Source of the DNA: JACKFB01 sp041389525
Lineage (GTDB): Bacteria; Myxococcota_A; UBA9042; PHBI01; JACKFB01
Direction of reading: 5' to 3'
DNA length: 50,952 nt
Assembly: GCA_041389525.1 (NCBI GenBank)
Contig: JAWKRR010000053.1
Coordinates: 1-50,952 of the forward strand
Shown piece by piece: positions 1 through 8,614 of this stretch. The translations under genes and the position numbers were made by a program. Position 1 is the first letter of the stretch, and every line of letters starts with the position of its first letter. Below the pieces are notes generated by a model. That model did no database searches, had not been told where the DNA came from, and saw nothing but the letters and a program-made list of their open reading frames with translations.

Positions 1-642
1 CGGGCCGCCCTCGCCGAGCGGCGTCGCCTGGGTGGTGTTGGAGCGGACGTCGGAGCCGCCCTGTTTCTCGGTCATCGCCATGCCCATGATGGCGCCGGTC
101 TTCTGGCCGGCCGGGATCATGCGCCGGTCGTAGCGGGTGGTGAGCAGTCGGGGCTCCCACTCGGCGGCGATCTCGGGCTGGTGTCTCAGGGCTGGCACGC
201 CCGAGTGGGTCATGGTGATGGGGCAGCCCGTGCCTGCTTCCGCCTGGGGTTGCAGGACTTGGAGCGCGGCGCGGCCGGCGTGGGCGCGGCCGGCGGGGCC
301 GGTCCAGGCCAGAGAGTGCACCCCATGGGCGACGCTGAGCGCCATGAGCTCGTGGTAGGCGGGGTGGAACTCGGCCTCGTCGAGGCGGTGGCCGAAGCGG
401 TCGTGGGTCTTGAGCTTCGGGCCGTAGTCGTTGGCCAGCCGGGCCCACTCGATCACCTCGGCGCTGCCTGCGCGCTCGCCGAAGGCTCGGGCCTGCTCGG
501 TGGCCCAGCCGCCGCCCTCGCGCTCCAGGGCCTCGCGGAGGGCGAAGTCGTCGTCGAACGCGTTGAAGTCCTCGAGCGGCGGCGGCTGATTCGTGACCGC
601 GTGGGTGGCTCCCGGAGCGGGCTTTCGGTCCGCGGTGCTCAT
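1..642 (-). CDS. AidB-like acyl-CoA dehydrogenase, N-terminal part (cut by window edge)
   Basis: The minus-strand reading frame opens with ATG at 642 (GGAGG-like site just upstream) and stays open to base 1, giving 214 codons of the N-terminus. Around residues 192-206 it carries MTEKQGGSDVRSNTT, the hallmark of the AidB/acyl-CoA dehydrogenase subfamily, where the segment lies in the middle domain close to the flavin. Upstream residues such as HSLAWTGP and GTGCPITMTHSGVPAL also fit this subfamily. Members are flavoproteins that oxidise acyl-CoA esters or act in the alkylation-damage response; sequence alone does not tell which applies here. The gene starts 16 nt after the stop of the M18 aminopeptidase, so the two are probably co-transcribed. 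The C-terminal FAD-binding and catalytic part lies outside the window. Confidence 0.85.
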   Translation of the reverse strand, partial: MSTADRKPAPGATHAVTNQPPPLEDFNAFDDDFALREALEREGGGWATEQARAFGERAGSAEVIEWARLANDYGPKLKTHDRFGHRLDEAEFHPAYHELMALSVAHGVHSLAWTGPAGRAHAGRAALQVLQPQAEAGTGCPITMTHSGVPALRHQPEIAAEWEPRLLTTRYDRRMIPAGQKTGAIMGMAMTEKQGGSDVRSNTTQATPLGEGGP

Positions 643-658
643 GGAAAACCTCCAGGTT

Positions 659-1975
659 CTAGCAGGCGAAAAAGCGGGCCATGACCGCCGTCATCGGCTC
701 GGGGTCGTGGGCCCCGCACAGCTCGCGGATCGAGTGCATCGAGAGCATGGGGTTGCCGACGTCGACGGTGCGCACGCCGAGCTGGGCTGAGGAGATCGGG
801 CCGATGGTCGAGCCGCAGCCGAGGTCCGAGCGGGTCACGAAGCGTTGGCAGGGTACGCCCGCGTCGGCGCAGAGGGCCTCGAAGAGCCCGGCGGTCTCGG
901 CGGTGGTGGCGTAGCGCTGCTGGTTGTTGACCTTGATGACCGGGCCGCCGTTGAGGCGGGGTTGGTGGTGCGGCTCGTGGCGGTCGGAGTGGTTGGGGTG
1001 CAGCGCGTGGGCCATGTCGGCGGAGATCTGCCAGGAGTGGGCGGCGGCGCGTGGCAATCCGCCGGCGGTGGCGCCGGGGCCCTCGGCCTCGGCCAGGCGG
1101 CGCATCAGCTCGACGGTCATGCTGCCGCCGGCGCCGGTAGCCGAGCCGCTGCCGACCTCCTCGTGGTCGTAGAGGCAGAGGAGCTGGGTCGCGGGGGTGG
1201 CGGGGGCGCGCAGGAGCGCGGCGAGGCCGGCGTGGCACATGGCCTGATTGTCGACGCGCGGCGAGAAGATCAGCTCGCTGTCGACGCCGCCAAAGGCCGG
1301 TGGGACGGTGTCGTAGAGGGCCAGATCGAAGCTGAGGATGGCGGTGGGCTCGACGCCAAGCTCGCCCGCGAGCAAGCGCTTCACGCCGCCGCCGGTGAGG
1401 TGCTCGCCGCCGCCGCCGCTGAGGCCGAGGATCGGCGGCAGGTGCTTCTGGAAGTCGAGCTTCAGCCCGACCGAGTTCACCTCGCGGTCCAGGTGAATCG
1501 CCAGGGTCGGGATGCGGAGGATGGGGCGGTCGACGCGGACGAGCCGGGTCGTCATGCGACCGGGGGCGCTGTCGTCGCGGAGCACGACCGAGCCGGCGAG
1601 GCCCAGGTCGCGGTCGAGCCAAGTGTAGGCGAGCAGGCCGCCGTAGGGCTCGACGGCGAGCTGTCGGTAGCCGTGGGCGCTGAGGTCGGGGTTGGGCTTG
1701 AGCCGCAAGTTCGGCGAGTCGGTGTGGGCCCCGATGATGCGAAAGCCCGCCTCGGCTGCGGGCTTGGTGCCCACGCGAAGCGCCAGGATGGTCCCGCCGC
1801 GGATCACGTAGCGCGCGTCGCCCGGCGCGAGCGACCAAGCGTCGCCCTCCGACAGCGCGCTAAACCCCGCGGCGTCCAAGCGTCGCGCGGTCTCCGCGAC
1901 CGCGTGGACCGGGGTCGGGCTGGCGCCGATGTAGGCGAGCAAATCCTGCGAAGTCGGGTGGGGTCGAACAGGCAC
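659..1975 (-). CDS. M18 family aspartyl aminopeptidase
   Basis: This 438-residue protein matches the M18 (DNPEP/ApeB) zinc aminopeptidase family over its whole length, and 430-480 residues is usual for the family. Metal and active-site motifs are visible: IGAHTDSPNLRLKP at residues 81-94 (H84, D86), a VDNQAM segment, the YDHEEVGS motif with the paired glutamates, and a C-terminal GCGSTIGP ... GNPMLSMHSIRE segment holding the last metal-binding histidine. M18 enzymes remove N-terminal acidic or neutral residues from peptides in the cytoplasm. No signal peptide is seen. The ATG at 1975 is the first start in frame. It is the first gene of a short minus-strand operon with the acyl-CoA dehydrogenase. 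Confidence 0.93.
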   Translation of the reverse strand: MPVRPHPTSQDLLAYIGASPTPVHAVAETARRLDAAGFSALSEGDAWSLAPGDARYVIRGGTILALRVGTKPAAEAGFRIIGAHTDSPNLRLKPNPDLSAHGYRQLAVEPYGGLLAYTWLDRDLGLAGSVVLRDDSAPGRMTTRLVRVDRPILRIPTLAIHLDREVNSVGLKLDFQKHLPPILGLSGGGGEHLTGGGVKRLLAGELGVEPTAILSFDLALYDTVPPAFGGVDSELIFSPRVDNQAMCHAGLAALLRAPATPATQLLCLYDHEEVGSGSATGAGGSMTVELMRRLAEAEGPGATAGGLPRAAAHSWQISADMAHALHPNHSDRHEPHHQPRLNGGPVIKVNNQQRYATTAETAGLFEALCADAGVPCQRFVTRSDLGCGSTIGPISSAQLGVRTVDVGNPMLSMHSIRELCGAHDPEPMTAVMARFFAC

Positions 1976-2031
1976 TGATTCCTCCAGAACGTGATTTCAT
2001 TTACACCCCCACGCCCGCCGGGGCCAGGGGT

Positions 2032-2055
2032 GACCGTGCGCTGCGGCGCACGGTC
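2032..2055. repeat. perfect 10-bp inverted repeat in divergent intergenic region
   Basis: GACCGTGCGC at 2032-2041 and its exact complement at 2046-2055 are separated by the 4-nt loop TGCG. The site lies between the divergently transcribed M18 peptidase (minus) and the reductase-like gene (plus). It has no T-run, so it looks more like an operator or cruciform than a terminator. Function unknown. Confidence 0.6.
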
Positions 2056-2243
2056 GGCTGTCAGCGGTCAGCCCTCAGCCCTCAGCGGGCCCGCCTCGCC
2101 GGGCTGACCGCGGGCCATCGCGGAGCACCGCCCCCAACCACCCACGCCGCCCACCGCGATGGCCCCCTGGGGTCAGAGCTTGACAACTTGACAGTGTCGC
2201 GGGTCGCGCCGAAGGCTCTTGCGGTCTTCGCCCAGGTGAGACC

Positions 2244-3002
2244 GTGTCAGAACTCGAGCTGTACCGAGCCCTCAGCTACGGCGTCATCGCGAGCGGCGTC
2301 GTCGCGCTCATCGTGCTGCTCTTCATCTCCGCACCCTACGGCCGCCACGCCCGCGATGGGTGGGGACCCAAGATCCCCGCGCGGCTCGGCTGGATCTTCA
2401 TGGAGAGCCCGGCGGTCCTGCTCTTCGTGTGGGTCTACGTCCAGGGCGAGCACGCCGCGGCCCTGGTGCCGTTGACCCTGTGTGCCCTGTGGCAGATCCA
2501 CTACATCCACCGCACCTTCATCTTCCCGTTTCGGATCCGCGCTGACGGCAAGATGATGCCCCTGGTGGTCGCGCTGATGGCCTTTGGCTTTCAGCTCGTC
2601 AACGCCTGGACGAACGCCCGCTGGCTGTCTCAGCTCGGCAGCTACCCCGAGATCTCCTCGGCCTCGCCGCTCTTCTTCATCGGCGTCGCGGTCTTCGTCT
2701 GTGGCCTCGCCATCAACCTGCACGCCGACACCGTCTTGCTCGCGCTGCGCGCACCAGGCGAGACGGGCTACCGCATCCCGAAGGGCGGCCTCTACCGCTA
2801 CATCACCTGCCCGAACTACTTCGGCGAGATCCTCGAGTGGACGGGCTTCGCGCTGGCCAGCTGGTCGCTGTCGGGGTTCGCGTTCCTGGTCTTCACGGTC
2901 ACGAATCTGGCCCCCCGCGCCGTCGCGAATCACCGCTGGTACCGCGAGAAGTTCGCAGACTACCCGCCCGAGCGGCGGGTGCTCGTGCCCGGCATCTTCT
3001 AG
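2244..3002 (+). CDS. 3-oxo-5-alpha-steroid 4-dehydrogenase (SRD5A)-like membrane protein
   Basis: The 252-residue protein has about six hydrophobic segments and the conserved C-terminal region of the steroid 5-alpha-reductase family (residues about 170-245): a GYRIPKGGLYRYITCPNYFGE segment followed by EWTGFALAS and ending ANHRWYREKF. In the family this region binds NADPH and the tail lies in the cytoplasm. Eukaryotic SRD5A1/2 reduce the delta-4 double bond of 3-oxo-steroids; bacterial homologues are common in Myxococcota and mostly uncharacterised, so the substrate is open (sterol-like or enoyl lipid). The start is GTG at 2244, supported by AGGTGAG at 2234-2240. No start closer to the family N-terminus was found. 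Confidence 0.85.
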   Translation: MSELELYRALSYGVIASGVVALIVLLFISAPYGRHARDGWGPKIPARLGWIFMESPAVLLFVWVYVQGEHAAALVPLTLCALWQIHYIHRTFIFPFRIRADGKMMPLVVALMAFGFQLVNAWTNARWLSQLGSYPEISSASPLFFIGVAVFVCGLAINLHADTVLLALRAPGETGYRIPKGGLYRYITCPNYFGEILEWTGFALASWSLSGFAFLVFTVTNLAPRAVANHRWYREKFADYPPERRVLVPGIF

Positions 3003-3147
3003 GGCGCTCGCCGGAGACCCGGGGGCTTCGGTGGGGCGCCCACGCGCTCGAACCCGCCACGGTAAAGGTTCTCCGGCGCGTGTTGCCGGGCGCGGCCGTG
3101 ACTGCCATCCTGCGCCCACACCCACACGACGCAGTCTGGAGATGCCC

Positions 3148-4167
3148 ATGTGCGCTTGGCAGCTTGGAATCGACGCGCACACCGGCGCCCTGGACGCGCT
3201 GGGCAATCTGCTCGAGGCCCGTGGCGCGGTCACGGCGACGGCCGCGGCCGACGGAGAGCCGGCGCTGGTCGCGAGCTTCGCTGCCGAGCCCGACCTGTCC
3301 CTGCTGGACGCCGTGGGCGCGTGGCTGTCCAACCTGCACGCGCGGGACGCTCGGCTGCGGACACGCGTCGGGGAGGCCGGCGACTGGCAGGAGAGCTGGC
3401 GCGCCGTGTACGGGCCGATGGCGGTCTCCGAGCGAGTCGGCGTCTACCCGGTGTGGGCCGCGCGACCCGATGATGGCCGGCCCGCCTGGGTCAGCGTGGA
3501 CCCGACGCCTGCCTTCGGGGCCGGCGCGCACCCCACGACGCGGGTGGCGCTGCGCTTGCTGGACGCCTGCCTGCTGGCGCGGCCGGGTGCAGCCGTGCTC
3601 GACGTGGGCGCGGGCTCGGGGATCTTGGCGATCGCCGCGGCGCAGCTCGGCTCCGAAGCGGTCGGCGTCGAGATAGACCCCATCGCGGTTCGCGCCGCTC
3701 AGGCCAACGCGCTGCGAAATGGGGTCGCGGGCCGCGCTCGCTTCATGGCGGGCACCGTGGACCGCGTGCCCGGGCCCTTCGACGTCGTGATGGCCAACAT
3801 CCTGCCCGACATCGTCTGCGGGATGGCGGCCGAGCTGACCGAGCGCGCGACGGGCGAGCTTGTCGTGACCGCGATGCCGGGTGCCGACGCCGACAAGGTG
3901 CTGGCGACCTTCGCCGAGTTCGAGCTGGTCAGCGCCGTCGATGAGGGGCAGTGGCGCATGCTGCACCTGCGGCGCCGGGTGGGCGCGAAGGCCGCGGCCG
4001 AGGTGAAGGCCCCAGCGAAGCCGGCCGCGAAGGCTCCCGCGGCCGAGGTGAAGGCCCCCGCGAAGCCGGCGCCGGAGCCGGTGAAACCCGAGGCGAAACC
4101 TGCGAAAGCGGCCGCCGACAAGGCTCCGCCCCCGAAGAAGAAGAAGCGAACGAAGAAGAAGGCCTGA
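3148..4167 (+). CDS. prmA: ribosomal protein L11 methyltransferase-like (PrmA) with Lys/Ala/Pro-rich tail
   Basis: Residues 1-277 match PrmA, the SAM-dependent enzyme that trimethylates ribosomal protein L11. The linker motif FGAGAHPTT (123-131), SAM motif I VLDVGAGSG (150-158), an acidic loop in EIDPIAV, and ANILPD (216-221), the PrmA form of motif IV, are all present. I start at ATG 3148 because CTGGAG at 3136-3141 gives a spacing of 6; the in-frame ATG at 3142 directly abuts that site. The last ~62 residues (about 278-339) are a low-complexity Ala/Lys/Pro extension with the 10-residue block AAEVKAPAKP occurring twice, closing with PKKKKRTKKKA. Such histone-H1-like tails are not part of normal PrmA (~290 residues) and may bind RNA or the ribosome. 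Enzyme class is sure; substrate L11 is inferred. Confidence 0.85.
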   Translation: MCAWQLGIDAHTGALDALGNLLEARGAVTATAAADGEPALVASFAAEPDLSLLDAVGAWLSNLHARDARLRTRVGEAGDWQESWRAVYGPMAVSERVGVYPVWAARPDDGRPAWVSVDPTPAFGAGAHPTTRVALRLLDACLLARPGAAVLDVGAGSGILAIAAAQLGSEAVGVEIDPIAVRAAQANALRNGVAGRARFMAGTVDRVPGPFDVVMANILPDIVCGMAAELTERATGELVVTAMPGADADKVLATFAEFELVSAVDEGQWRMLHLRRRVGAKAAAEVKAPAKPAAKAPAAEVKAPAKPAPEPVKPEAKPAKAAADKAPPPKKKKRTKKKA

Positions 4168-4185
4168 GCCGCTGACTTGCCCTTC

Positions 4186-4213
4186 TTGCAGTCCGTCCGC
4201 GCCGCGCTATTTT
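4186..4213 (+). promoter_or_regulatory. possible sigma-70-type promoter for the SRPBCC gene
   Basis: TTGCAG at 4186-4191 and TATTTT at 4208-4213 are separated by 16 nt and lie about 42 nt upstream of the ATG at 4256. This is an AT-rich island in a GC-rich background, but the boxes are only partial matches, so the call is tentative. Confidence 0.35.
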
Positions 4214-4255
4214 CGCCTCACGCCACGCCGCCTCGCGGCACGAAAGGAGTTCGTC

Positions 4256-4786
4256 ATGGTTAAGAAGATCGCCCTCGTCCTGCTCTTGCTCATCGGTGGG
4301 GTCCTGGCCTTCGCCGCGACCCGCCCCGACACCTTCCACGTCGAGCGCTCGGCGACGGTCAGCGCGCCACCCGCGAAGATCTTCGCGATTATCGAGGACT
4401 TCAAGCAGTGGAGCGCGTGGTCGCCCTGGGACAAGCTGGACCCGCAGATGAAGCGCACCTACAGCGGCGCTGAGCGCGGCGTGGGCGCCATGTACGCCTG
4501 GGAAGGCAACAGCGACGTCGGCAAGGGCAGCATGGAGATCGTCGAGGCCGTACCGAACGAGAAGCTGGTTGAGAAGCTAAAGTTCATCGAGCCCTTCGCG
4601 TCGCAGAGCACCGTGACCTTCACGCTGACGCCCAAGGGGCAGGAGACCGAGATCACGTGGGCCATGGACGGCGACAACGAGTTCATGGGCAAGCTGATGG
4701 GCATATTCATGGACATGGATTCCATGATCGGGAAGGACTTTGAGGCCGGTCTGGCGAGCCTCAAGGCGCTGGCCGAGAAGAGCTGA
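4256..4786 (+). CDS. SRPBCC (START/Bet v1-like) family protein with N-terminal membrane anchor
   Basis: A 176-residue protein. Residues 1-22 form a hydrophobic segment (MVKKIALVLLLLIGGVLAFA), probably an uncleaved anchor or signal peptide. The rest is an SRPBCC/polyketide-cyclase-like fold: FHVERSATVSAPPAKIFAII is the first strand and helix, FKQWSAWSPWDKLDP the usual W-x-x-W-S-P-W segment, and a long amphipathic helix lies at the C-terminus. The family binds hydrophobic ligands in a central cavity; no enzymatic role can be assigned. AAAGGAG at 4242-4248 gives a good ribosome-binding site for the ATG at 4256. It is preceded by 88 nt with a possible promoter, so it need not be co-transcribed with the methyltransferase. 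Confidence 0.85.
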   Translation: MVKKIALVLLLLIGGVLAFAATRPDTFHVERSATVSAPPAKIFAIIEDFKQWSAWSPWDKLDPQMKRTYSGAERGVGAMYAWEGNSDVGKGSMEIVEAVPNEKLVEKLKFIEPFASQSTVTFTLTPKGQETEITWAMDGDNEFMGKLMGIFMDMDSMIGKDFEAGLASLKALAEKS

Positions 4787-5020
4787 GCGGACGTGTGCGG
4801 CGCCGGGGGACCGACCAGTGCGGCGAGCGCGCCGATGGCGGCCAACTGGGTTGTCGCGAGTTCTCGGTGCCTCGTCCCGGTCGCGGGACTGGCGCGCGCC
4901 GCGGCGCAATCGCGTCGTGGCGCGCGGTTGATTGTCGTTGTCAAATCTGTGAGAACGGAGGAGCGATGTTGTCCCGGTGGGGAATCGGGGCGAACCCAAC
5001 GAACTCAGCGGAGCGGACCC

Positions 5021-5266
5021 ATGGCGACGCGGCCTAAAGTTCCTACGCAGGCACGGCCCCACAAGGCCGTCGGCTTACCGCCACATTGGCAGCGGGTGGA
5101 TGCGGGGCTGCGTGTCGTTCCGGGGAAGTTGCCGCCGCCGATGCAGGAGTTCCACGCAGCTGCATTGATGGTCGAGCGTGTGAGCGGAACCCCGACTGTT
5201 TGGTTTGCTCAGACCGCGCCGGGGTCGGCGAGGGTTGTCGGCTGTTGGATTGGCATTGGCGCATGA
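5021..5266 (+). CDS. hypothetical protein, possibly frameshifted
   Basis: This 81-residue frame starts at ATG 5021 with GGAG at 5010-5013 (7-nt spacing). Its GC3 is lower than in neighbouring genes. I recognise no family; the protein is weakly hydrophobic at its end (VVGCWIGIGA). Immediately after the stop, a different frame (about 5268-5411) reads sensibly as DDLINMLQNFGSIAP and ends ATPRR. This hints that the two parts were once one ~130-residue protein split by a frameshift, or that this is a decaying gene. It lies in a stretch with no strong neighbours. Confidence 0.3.
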   Translation: MATRPKVPTQARPHKAVGLPPHWQRVDAGLRVVPGKLPPPMQEFHAAALMVERVSGTPTVWFAQTAPGSARVVGCWIGIGA

Positions 5267-6043
5267 TGACCTTATCAACATGCTTCAGAATTTTGGGTCG
5301 ATTGCCCCGCGACTGCATGCGGATGCGGCGGCCCGCTCCGATGAGGAGCCGCTTGCGCCCGGACTTCGAGAGCCTTCCACCATCGTCCGTGCGGCTACTC
5401 CGCGTCGCTGACCTGGCGGTCGTCAGTACCATCGCGATGATCGATTACAACGTTGAAATGCTAAACCGAGCGGCATGACGCGCTGAGCGTGGTGGGCGGA
5501 GGCGTCGCCGTCACGCCGCAAGTGCGCGCGTCTACTTCAGCCCGTCTCTTATGGCTTGCTTGATTCGCCAAGTAACCGCCTTGTTGGAGGCGACATGATG
5601 GAGTCTGTCATGCCTCTGGACGGCTGGGCCGCCGTCAACTCCTTTTGCGCGGCTCGCAGGCCGCGAGCGCTGAGCATCTTGGCCCGCCGCGCGCGGTTCC
5701 GAGGGCCGCATCCGGTGGCACGTCGCCGTCAACCACCACAGTGAGTCGTCTCGCGGTGTCGACGGAGCTCTAGCCGCTGCTTTGGCCAGCGTCGTCGCGT
5801 TTGCCGCTCTACCGGCTCGGCCAGCCCCCATATCGTCGCGGGGGCCAGCCGACGGCACGGTCTCGCGGGCTGGCCGTGCCGACCATGGTGCGCGCGTCGG
5901 ACCGACTCCGAATTCGATGCGTATGTCCCGCGAACGCAGCGCGGCGTGACTCTGGCCCTCAGGGCCGAACTCCAGCGTTCAGGCGTGCCGTTCCTCTCTG
6001 CGGAAATCGCGGCGGAGGTGCGCCAGCGTGCGACCGAACGCTC
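5267..6043. other. poorly coding stretch, probably degenerate accessory DNA
   Basis: About 780 bases without a convincing gene on either strand. Frames are short, lack family similarity, and GC3 is lower and patchier than in the flanking genes. Just before the PIN gene, a frame without a plausible start reads GVTLALRAELQRSGVPFL and then SAEIAAEVRQRATERS before stopping at 6045-6047, overlapping the PIN start. This may be the remains of an antitoxin. No transposase or tRNA was recognised. Confidence 0.5.
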
Positions 6044-6460
6044 GTGATTAGGACGTACCCGGATCGCTGTGTCCTGATGCACGCGATCAGGAAGGCTCGG
6101 CGACCCCGCCTTTTCGAGAGCGCGCGCAGAATCGTAGACGATGCTGAACGCGAGTTCGTGTGCTCGGTCTTTCTCCGTCTGGAACTGCTTCCGAAGCCGT
6201 TGTTCAACGGTCACCACGCCGAGGCCACGTTCTACCGGGAGTTCTTCGGCTCTTGCGCCGATGAGACACCCGGATCGGAGCGGTTACTCCAAGACGCGCT
6301 TGATGAAGCGATCGCGCACGGGATGGGGGCGGTGGACGCGATGCACGTCGTCGCGGCCGAGACTTTGGGCGTGGATGAATTCGTCACGGCAGAAAGACCT
6401 GAGAAGTCGATTCACCGCACGTCACGAATCAGGGTCGTCTCGCTCGAAGGCCGCGGCTAG
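6044..6460 (+). CDS. PIN-domain protein (VapC-like ribonuclease toxin)
   Basis: The 138-residue product fits a PIN-domain subfamily in its motifs: D7 in RTYPDRCVL, E47 in FLRLELLPKPLF, D98 in GAVDAMHV, and FVTAERPEKS near the C-terminus. PIN domains are Mg-dependent ribonucleases, usually the toxin of a VapBC pair. The usual first strand YxDTCVL is altered to YPDRCVL here. I start at GTG 6044, which overlaps the TGA of a possible upstream remnant (GTGA), typical of toxin-antitoxin coupling. No intact antitoxin is visible, so the toxin may be orphan, inactive or controlled elsewhere. The gene sits in lower-GC DNA, consistent with transfer. Confidence 0.65.
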   Translation: MIRTYPDRCVLMHAIRKARRPRLFESARRIVDDAEREFVCSVFLRLELLPKPLFNGHHAEATFYREFFGSCADETPGSERLLQDALDEAIAHGMGAVDAMHVVAAETLGVDEFVTAERPEKSIHRTSRIRVVSLEGRG

Positions 6461-6553
6461 CGCAGCCTGCTCCGCGATTCACGCGAGTCGAATTGGCGGC
6501 CGGGCGCGGAGGCGGCGCCGGAGCCCGTGGGTGCGGGCTCCGGCGCGCGGAAA

Positions 6554-8308
6554 CTAGGCGCGACGGCGGGTGATGGCGAGCGCCAAGAGCGCGGCCATCG
6601 CAGCCAGCGGCGCGACCGGGAGTTCGCTGCCCTGGCAGCCGGTGGGGCCGCCGCTGACGCCCGGCGTGGGGTTCGTGACCGCGGCCCCGGGGTTGCCCAG
6701 CACCGACTGCGGGGTCTCGCGGTCCAGGCGCTGGTCGATGGTCTTGGCGTCCGCGGCCGCGACCGTGACCGGCGCGCCGCTCTCGCCTACCAGCTCGATG
6801 CGCGCGGCGAAGGGGCCGGCCGGGAGCAGCTCAGGCGGCAGGCCGTTCCAGATGTCCTTGGGGGGCTTGATCGTGTAGCTCTCGCCGGTCTCCAGGGTGA
6901 TGGTGGCGGTGAGGATGTTGCCCTCCTCGTCGCAGGTCGCTTTGCCCGTGGCCTGATGGATGTTGGAGACCTCGGGCAGATCCGGGTTGAACGAGAAGAT
7001 CGGGTCGCGGGTCATCTCGTCGGGCGAGACCGTCGTGAAGAGGCGGGTCAGGTAGGGCATCCGATCGATGAGCTTCTGGGTGTCGCGCAGCGGCGTGACC
7101 ACGGCGTCCTCGAGCGCGAGGGCGAAGCTGGCGGCCTCGAAGCTCCACGACTCGGGCATGAAGGTCAGGCAGTGCTCCATGTTCCACGTGGCGTAGAAGC
7201 TCTGGTCGCCGCGGCAATCCTCGGGCAGGTCGGCGTCGTCGGGGCGCGGGATGTAGGTCTTGATGAGGTTCTGGACCTGACCGTCCCGGGGGAAGCCCTG
7301 GCTGAGCATCTCGTTGATGAAGGCCGGCGCGCTCTGGGCGGCGGCCAGCTTGGCGGTGTCGAACTGGCCCTCGCGCCACAGGGCTTCGGCGAGCGCTGAG
7401 CTGGCGCCTGCGTACTCGGTGACGAAGGCGCGGCCGGCCGCCTCGTTCACGGCCTGGGTCACGACCTCTTCGTAGTTCCCGTTTCCGCCGCCGAAGCCGA
7501 AGCCGCCGCTGCCGATCCAGTCGATCTTCATCTGGTTGATGACGACGTGCATCCAGTTGGTCGGCACGGCGCGCGAGTCACCGAGGACGAAGATGCGCAC
7601 GGGCATGTCGGGCGCCGCCGCGACGCGGGTGAGGATCAGCGGCACGCAGGGGTCGCCCTGGGTAAACGTGAAGGTCACCGGCTGCAGATCGCCCACGTCG
7701 GCGTTGGCCTTGAGCTTGAGGGCGACGAAGAGCATGCCGCTCGAGACGTAGTGCTCGATGTAGGGCAGGGCGCTCTGGGGCTGGTCGTAGCCGTTCTTGT
7801 CGAGCCACTCGAAGAGCGCCTGCGGGTCGTCGGACTGCACGGTCGCGGTCTGGTAGGGGCCGACCTCGGCCGTCTCAAGGACGGTCACGCCGCCGCCGCC
7901 GCCGCCAGTGGGCGAGCCGCCGTCGTTCGCGGCCGCCTGTGGGTAAAAGCGCCACATGTTGCAGGTGTCGCTATCTTCCCACTGTAGCCAGTACTGCGGC
8001 TCGGTCATCCCGCGCAGCGCCGTGAAGACGGCCGCCGGCGTCACCGTGATGACCGGCTTGCTCGAGACGGGGATGACCCACGCGAACTCGTGGGCCTCGC
8101 CTTCGTAGCTGATCTGGACTGTCGCCTTGATCTCGCCGGGCTCGACCGAGAAGAGGATCTGCTCGCCCAGCTGGTCGATGGGGGATTGGCTGCAGAAGAA
8201 GCCGCCGCAGGCCTCGGCCTCCGGGGGCGACGCGAGCTGAAGGACCAGCGCGGAAGCCGCCACGGTGGCGAGCCCCAGCCTGCTGAGGGTGGTGACGGTG
8301 CGAAACAT
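6554..8308 (-). CDS. DUF2330 secreted protein with MYXO-CTERM-like tail
   Basis: The 584-residue protein has a signal peptide (residues about 1-33, ending PPEAEA before CGGFFC). It then has the DUF2330 pattern: an early Cys pair, QILFSVEPGEIKATVQI, FAWVIPVSSKP, and a conserved WRFYPQAA region. The last ~30 residues are GC, a hydrophobic helix (PLAAMAALLALAI) and TRRRA, matching the MYXO-CTERM sorting-signal layout for surface display. DUF2330 has no known biochemical role. GGAGG lies just upstream of the ATG at 8308, and a sigma-54 promoter is placed to give a ~45-nt leader. It is divergent from the Cys-rich lipoprotein gene. Confidence 0.88.
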   Translation of the reverse strand: MFRTVTTLSRLGLATVAASALVLQLASPPEAEACGGFFCSQSPIDQLGEQILFSVEPGEIKATVQISYEGEAHEFAWVIPVSSKPVITVTPAAVFTALRGMTEPQYWLQWEDSDTCNMWRFYPQAAANDGGSPTGGGGGGVTVLETAEVGPYQTATVQSDDPQALFEWLDKNGYDQPQSALPYIEHYVSSGMLFVALKLKANADVGDLQPVTFTFTQGDPCVPLILTRVAAAPDMPVRIFVLGDSRAVPTNWMHVVINQMKIDWIGSGGFGFGGGNGNYEEVVTQAVNEAAGRAFVTEYAGASSALAEALWREGQFDTAKLAAAQSAPAFINEMLSQGFPRDGQVQNLIKTYIPRPDDADLPEDCRGDQSFYATWNMEHCLTFMPESWSFEAASFALALEDAVVTPLRDTQKLIDRMPYLTRLFTTVSPDEMTRDPIFSFNPDLPEVSNIHQATGKATCDEEGNILTATITLETGESYTIKPPKDIWNGLPPELLPAGPFAARIELVGESGAPVTVAAADAKTIDQRLDRETPQSVLGNPGAAVTNPTPGVSGGPTGCQGSELPVAPLAAMAALLALAITRRRA

Positions 8309-8614
8309 GACGGAGCCTCCCAGAAGTGATCACGCGCGTGGTGGACGTGGCGCCCTCAAACAAAGCAAGGCGCGTGCCAGCCGGCCACTGCGTGCGTTTG
8401 GCGTGATTTCAGGAGGTTAGCACGCGGCCGCCGGTGCGGTGTACTGGCGAGAATTCACGCATGTGGAGAAACGCTACATAGCGAGCGTGACCGCGCGACC
8501 TCGCGCCCGCCGCGCCCGGTGCACGGGGGCTGTCGATCCCAGGGGCGCGACCCGCTATCCTGCGAACCGCGCGGGCCAACGGCTTGGCGCACCGCCCGTC
8601 CCGGAGGTCCCCTC
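8309..8614. other. divergent intergenic region with sigma-54 promoter and possible enhancer repeat
   Basis: The 306 bases between the DUF2330 gene and the Cys-rich lipoprotein gene hold the sigma-54 promoter at 8363-8383 (minus). They also hold a separated near-perfect inverted pair, GCGTGATTTC at 8401-8410 and GAATTCACGC at 8451-8460 (one mismatch, 40 nt apart), which could be activator half-sites. No promoter for the plus-strand gene was recognised. Confidence 0.45.
8363..8383 (-). promoter_or_regulatory. sigma-54 (-24/-12) promoter of the DUF2330 gene
   Basis: Read on the minus strand the site is CGGCTGGCACG, 4 nt, TTGCTT, a near-perfect match to the consensus TGGCACG-N4-TTGCA with GG and GC 12 nt apart. 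The expected start of transcription is near 8353, about 45 nt before the ATG at 8308. Two more copies with the same extended sequence and spacing precede other minus-strand genes at 11933-11953 and 18860-18880. Confidence 0.88.

Noticed and set aside
5532..5858. Minus-strand frame considered as a transposase fragment
   Set aside because: No DDE or HTH pattern could be found; composition looks random.
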